Shown here piece by piece: positions 62,200 through 64,000 of a DNA stretch of 64,000 nt. This DNA is from Mangifera indica. Taxonomy: Eukaryota > Streptophyta > Magnoliopsida > Sapindales > Anacardiaceae. The translations under genes were made by a program, and so were the position numbers. The stretch's first letter is position 1. Every line of letters starts with the position of its first letter. The stretch lies in assembly GCF_011075055.1 (NCBI RefSeq), contig NC_058148.1:14997969-15061968 (forward strand). Direction: 5' to 3'. The notes under the pieces are model-generated. The model searched no databases and was not told where the DNA came from. It worked only from the letters and a program-made list of their open reading frames with translations.

Positions 62200-64000
62200 T
62201 ATTAAAATTCACGTGGCGAATTCTGATTTGATAGTTCGGCGGGGGTCTTGAAGAAATGAAGAACCGATCAAAATCGACTGCCATATAATTAGTAGTGTTT
62301 GTTTATATGAATTCTGAAACTTTGACTTAGAAGTCAGAATACAGCCACCACACAACAGCACATAAAGCGACGCCGGCCGGGGGGGAATTGGGGCATAGAC
62401 TGAGGGGGCCAGCCAGCTGGGTATGCAAGGAAGTGACGTGGAAGTTCCAGCAAAGATCGATTAGGACAAGAGTTGCTTATCTTATGACTAATTTTTTTAA
62501 GGTATATCACTATTATTTTATTAATTTTATTTAATAAACTTTTTGTTATCCATACTTCATTAAAGTACAATAAACCTACCAAATTGTTGTTGTGTCTTCT
62601 TCTTTCAGTTCGATTAGAGTAGACACTCTTTCTGTCTTCTTGTCCCTTGTTTTAACTAATCATGTATAAGGGGACCCAATTGTTATCCCATCGAGACAGG
62701 GCAGACTGATTTCGATATTAATTTTTTATTTTACACAGCACATTTTTTTAAATGGTTGGTTAATATTTTGTGAACTACTTGGGGTGAATTTGCAATAAAG
62801 ACAAACTTCAGTGAAGATAAAAAATTAGCCTCATTCTAAGATTGAAAAAATAATAATAATAACGCCCATATTATTCGGATTTATATTCCTCCTCCCCACA
62901 ATGCCATGCATTCTCTGTCAAAGTAGTTAATCAACAACGGTGGCTTTGGCAATTATAGTTGTATTGTATGGTCAAAAGTCAAAATTTCCTTTCGAACCTC
63001 AAGTTCATGGATACTAAATCCGAAAAAATAATAATAATTAATCAAATATTTAAGTAATTATTCTCTTATTTTTAGAATATCATGGTAAAAGTTGCTGATA
63101 TTTCGGCAAGAGTTTGGTGAGTCAGAAAAACTAGGGCAATAAATAAGAGTCCAGTCAATGTTACGAACAGTCAGAGTAATGGGTCGATTAAAACAGAAAA
63201 ATAATGGCGGCACTAATTGGCAATGTCACACTCTTTTAAAACAAATGATAAAAATGTGGTCAACTATTTTTGTGATACGGGCTCCATCACGTATACTTCA
63301 GTCTATCAGTCAACATCAAAAGTAGATTTGAATGAAATTAAATTTAATAATAATTAATTTAAATTAATAATAAATATCAAATAAACCATTAAAGAAGAGG
63401 AATTATTAAAATATAACTGAAAAAAAATAAATTTATAATTGTATATGCATATTCTGTAATGGGTTTTCGTATCTTCCTTCATTTTAAATTAGCCTCTCTA
63501 CATCACGACTTGAAAAAAGCATCACTAGTACAAGTTCAAAGAAGTTTCATAACAATACTGCCGATAATTACGATTGTGAGGAATTTCCAGCCCCTTGAGT
63601 CCTTGACCTTGAAGATTTCGTTTTCAGTTTTACCTTCAAAAATTCTAAATTTGATTAATCTTAATCTATATGGTCAAGGAATTTATAGAAGACTTCGAAA
63701 CGATGGCTCTAGTCGTTCATTCATGCATTGAATAATCTTCCAAAGGCCAAAAATTCCACACAGCATTCTGAAGGAACGGGCTAAAATATTATTTTAGCTC
63801 ATTGTTTGGCCTGACTCAAATTGTAGCTTACCCCATAGCAATTCTTCTTCTCTTAATGGGATGATTTAGATCTCAAACTGACTACTTTGAATTCAATATA
63901 AACTCAAATTGATCCTCTATCGAATTTAATTCAATTTGAATTTAATCTCATTGGTAGCACAAAAAATAATATATAATTTAATACACAAACAATAATATGT
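62200..64000. other. Upstream of CYP710A, no gene recognised
   Basis: AT-rich apart from a short GC-rich patch (62,368-62,400, gacgccggccggggggg). The 90-codon plus-strand frame at 63,459-63,731 has no recognisable family features or introns. No transposon ends were seen. Confidence 0.45.

Noticed and set aside
63459..63731. 90-codon plus-strand frame near the right edge
   Set aside because: Low-complexity composition, no motif, and no support for start or splicing.

Overview
This is a plant nuclear window. The evidence is GT-AG introns, telo-box and TATA promoters, AT-rich spacers, hAT- and Mutator-like MITEs, a solo LTR, and plant-only families: TPS-b terpene synthases, CYP710A and the membrane 'L18a-like' family. 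Protein style suggests a woody rosid eudicot, possibly Sapindales, but the species cannot be fixed from sequence alone. Every recognisable host gene lies on the minus strand; the one plus-strand coding relic sits inside a transposon.

Positions 1-52,400 hold a head-to-tail array of terpene synthase (TPS-b) copies, here called TPS-A to TPS-I. TPS-A (exons 1-3) runs off the left edge. TPS-E, TPS-F and TPS-H have complete seven-exon reading frames (589, 589 and 574 residues) with RRx8W, RxR, DDVYD and NSE/DTE motifs. TPS-B, C, D, G and I are broken, and a tiny exon-3 relic lies near 9.4 kb. Two N-terminal types occur: long (A, E, F; about 54 residues before the RR pair) and short (B, D, H, I), with a shared 66-base deletion in the transit-peptide region.

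The spacers carry repeated fragments of two unrelated genes: the N-terminal exons of a CCDC174-like gene, and the 3' end of RPL18a, whose intact copy closes the array at 52.8-54.4 kb. The arrangement suggests repeated unequal exchange of a [CCDC174 fragment + TPS] unit. A cytochrome b561 gene is split by the array: its last exon is at 2.3-2.5 kb and its earlier exons at 23.5-24.6 kb. The two sides join in frame, with about 21 kb of TPS array lying in what would be one intron. That gene also has a stop codon in exon 2.

Mobile DNA dates parts of the history. A 507-bp hAT MITE at 3.2 kb, a 178-bp MITE at 21.5 kb and a 1,980-bp solo LTR at 38-40 kb each have target-site duplications and an unoccupied paralogous site in this window. 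A 1,019-bp hAT-like element at 7.4-8.4 kb carries a captured fragment of a DUF629 (ubiquitin hydrolase-related) gene.

Positions 52.4-64 kb are ordinary genic DNA: RPL18a (four exons), the membrane 'L18a-like' gene (four exons) and an intronless CYP710A sterol C-22 desaturase. The terpene synthases would make volatile or resin terpenes from prenyl diphosphates in plastids, or possibly in cytosol for the short type. The three right-hand genes serve translation, an unknown membrane role, and stigmasterol synthesis. I see no functional link between them and the array beyond position.
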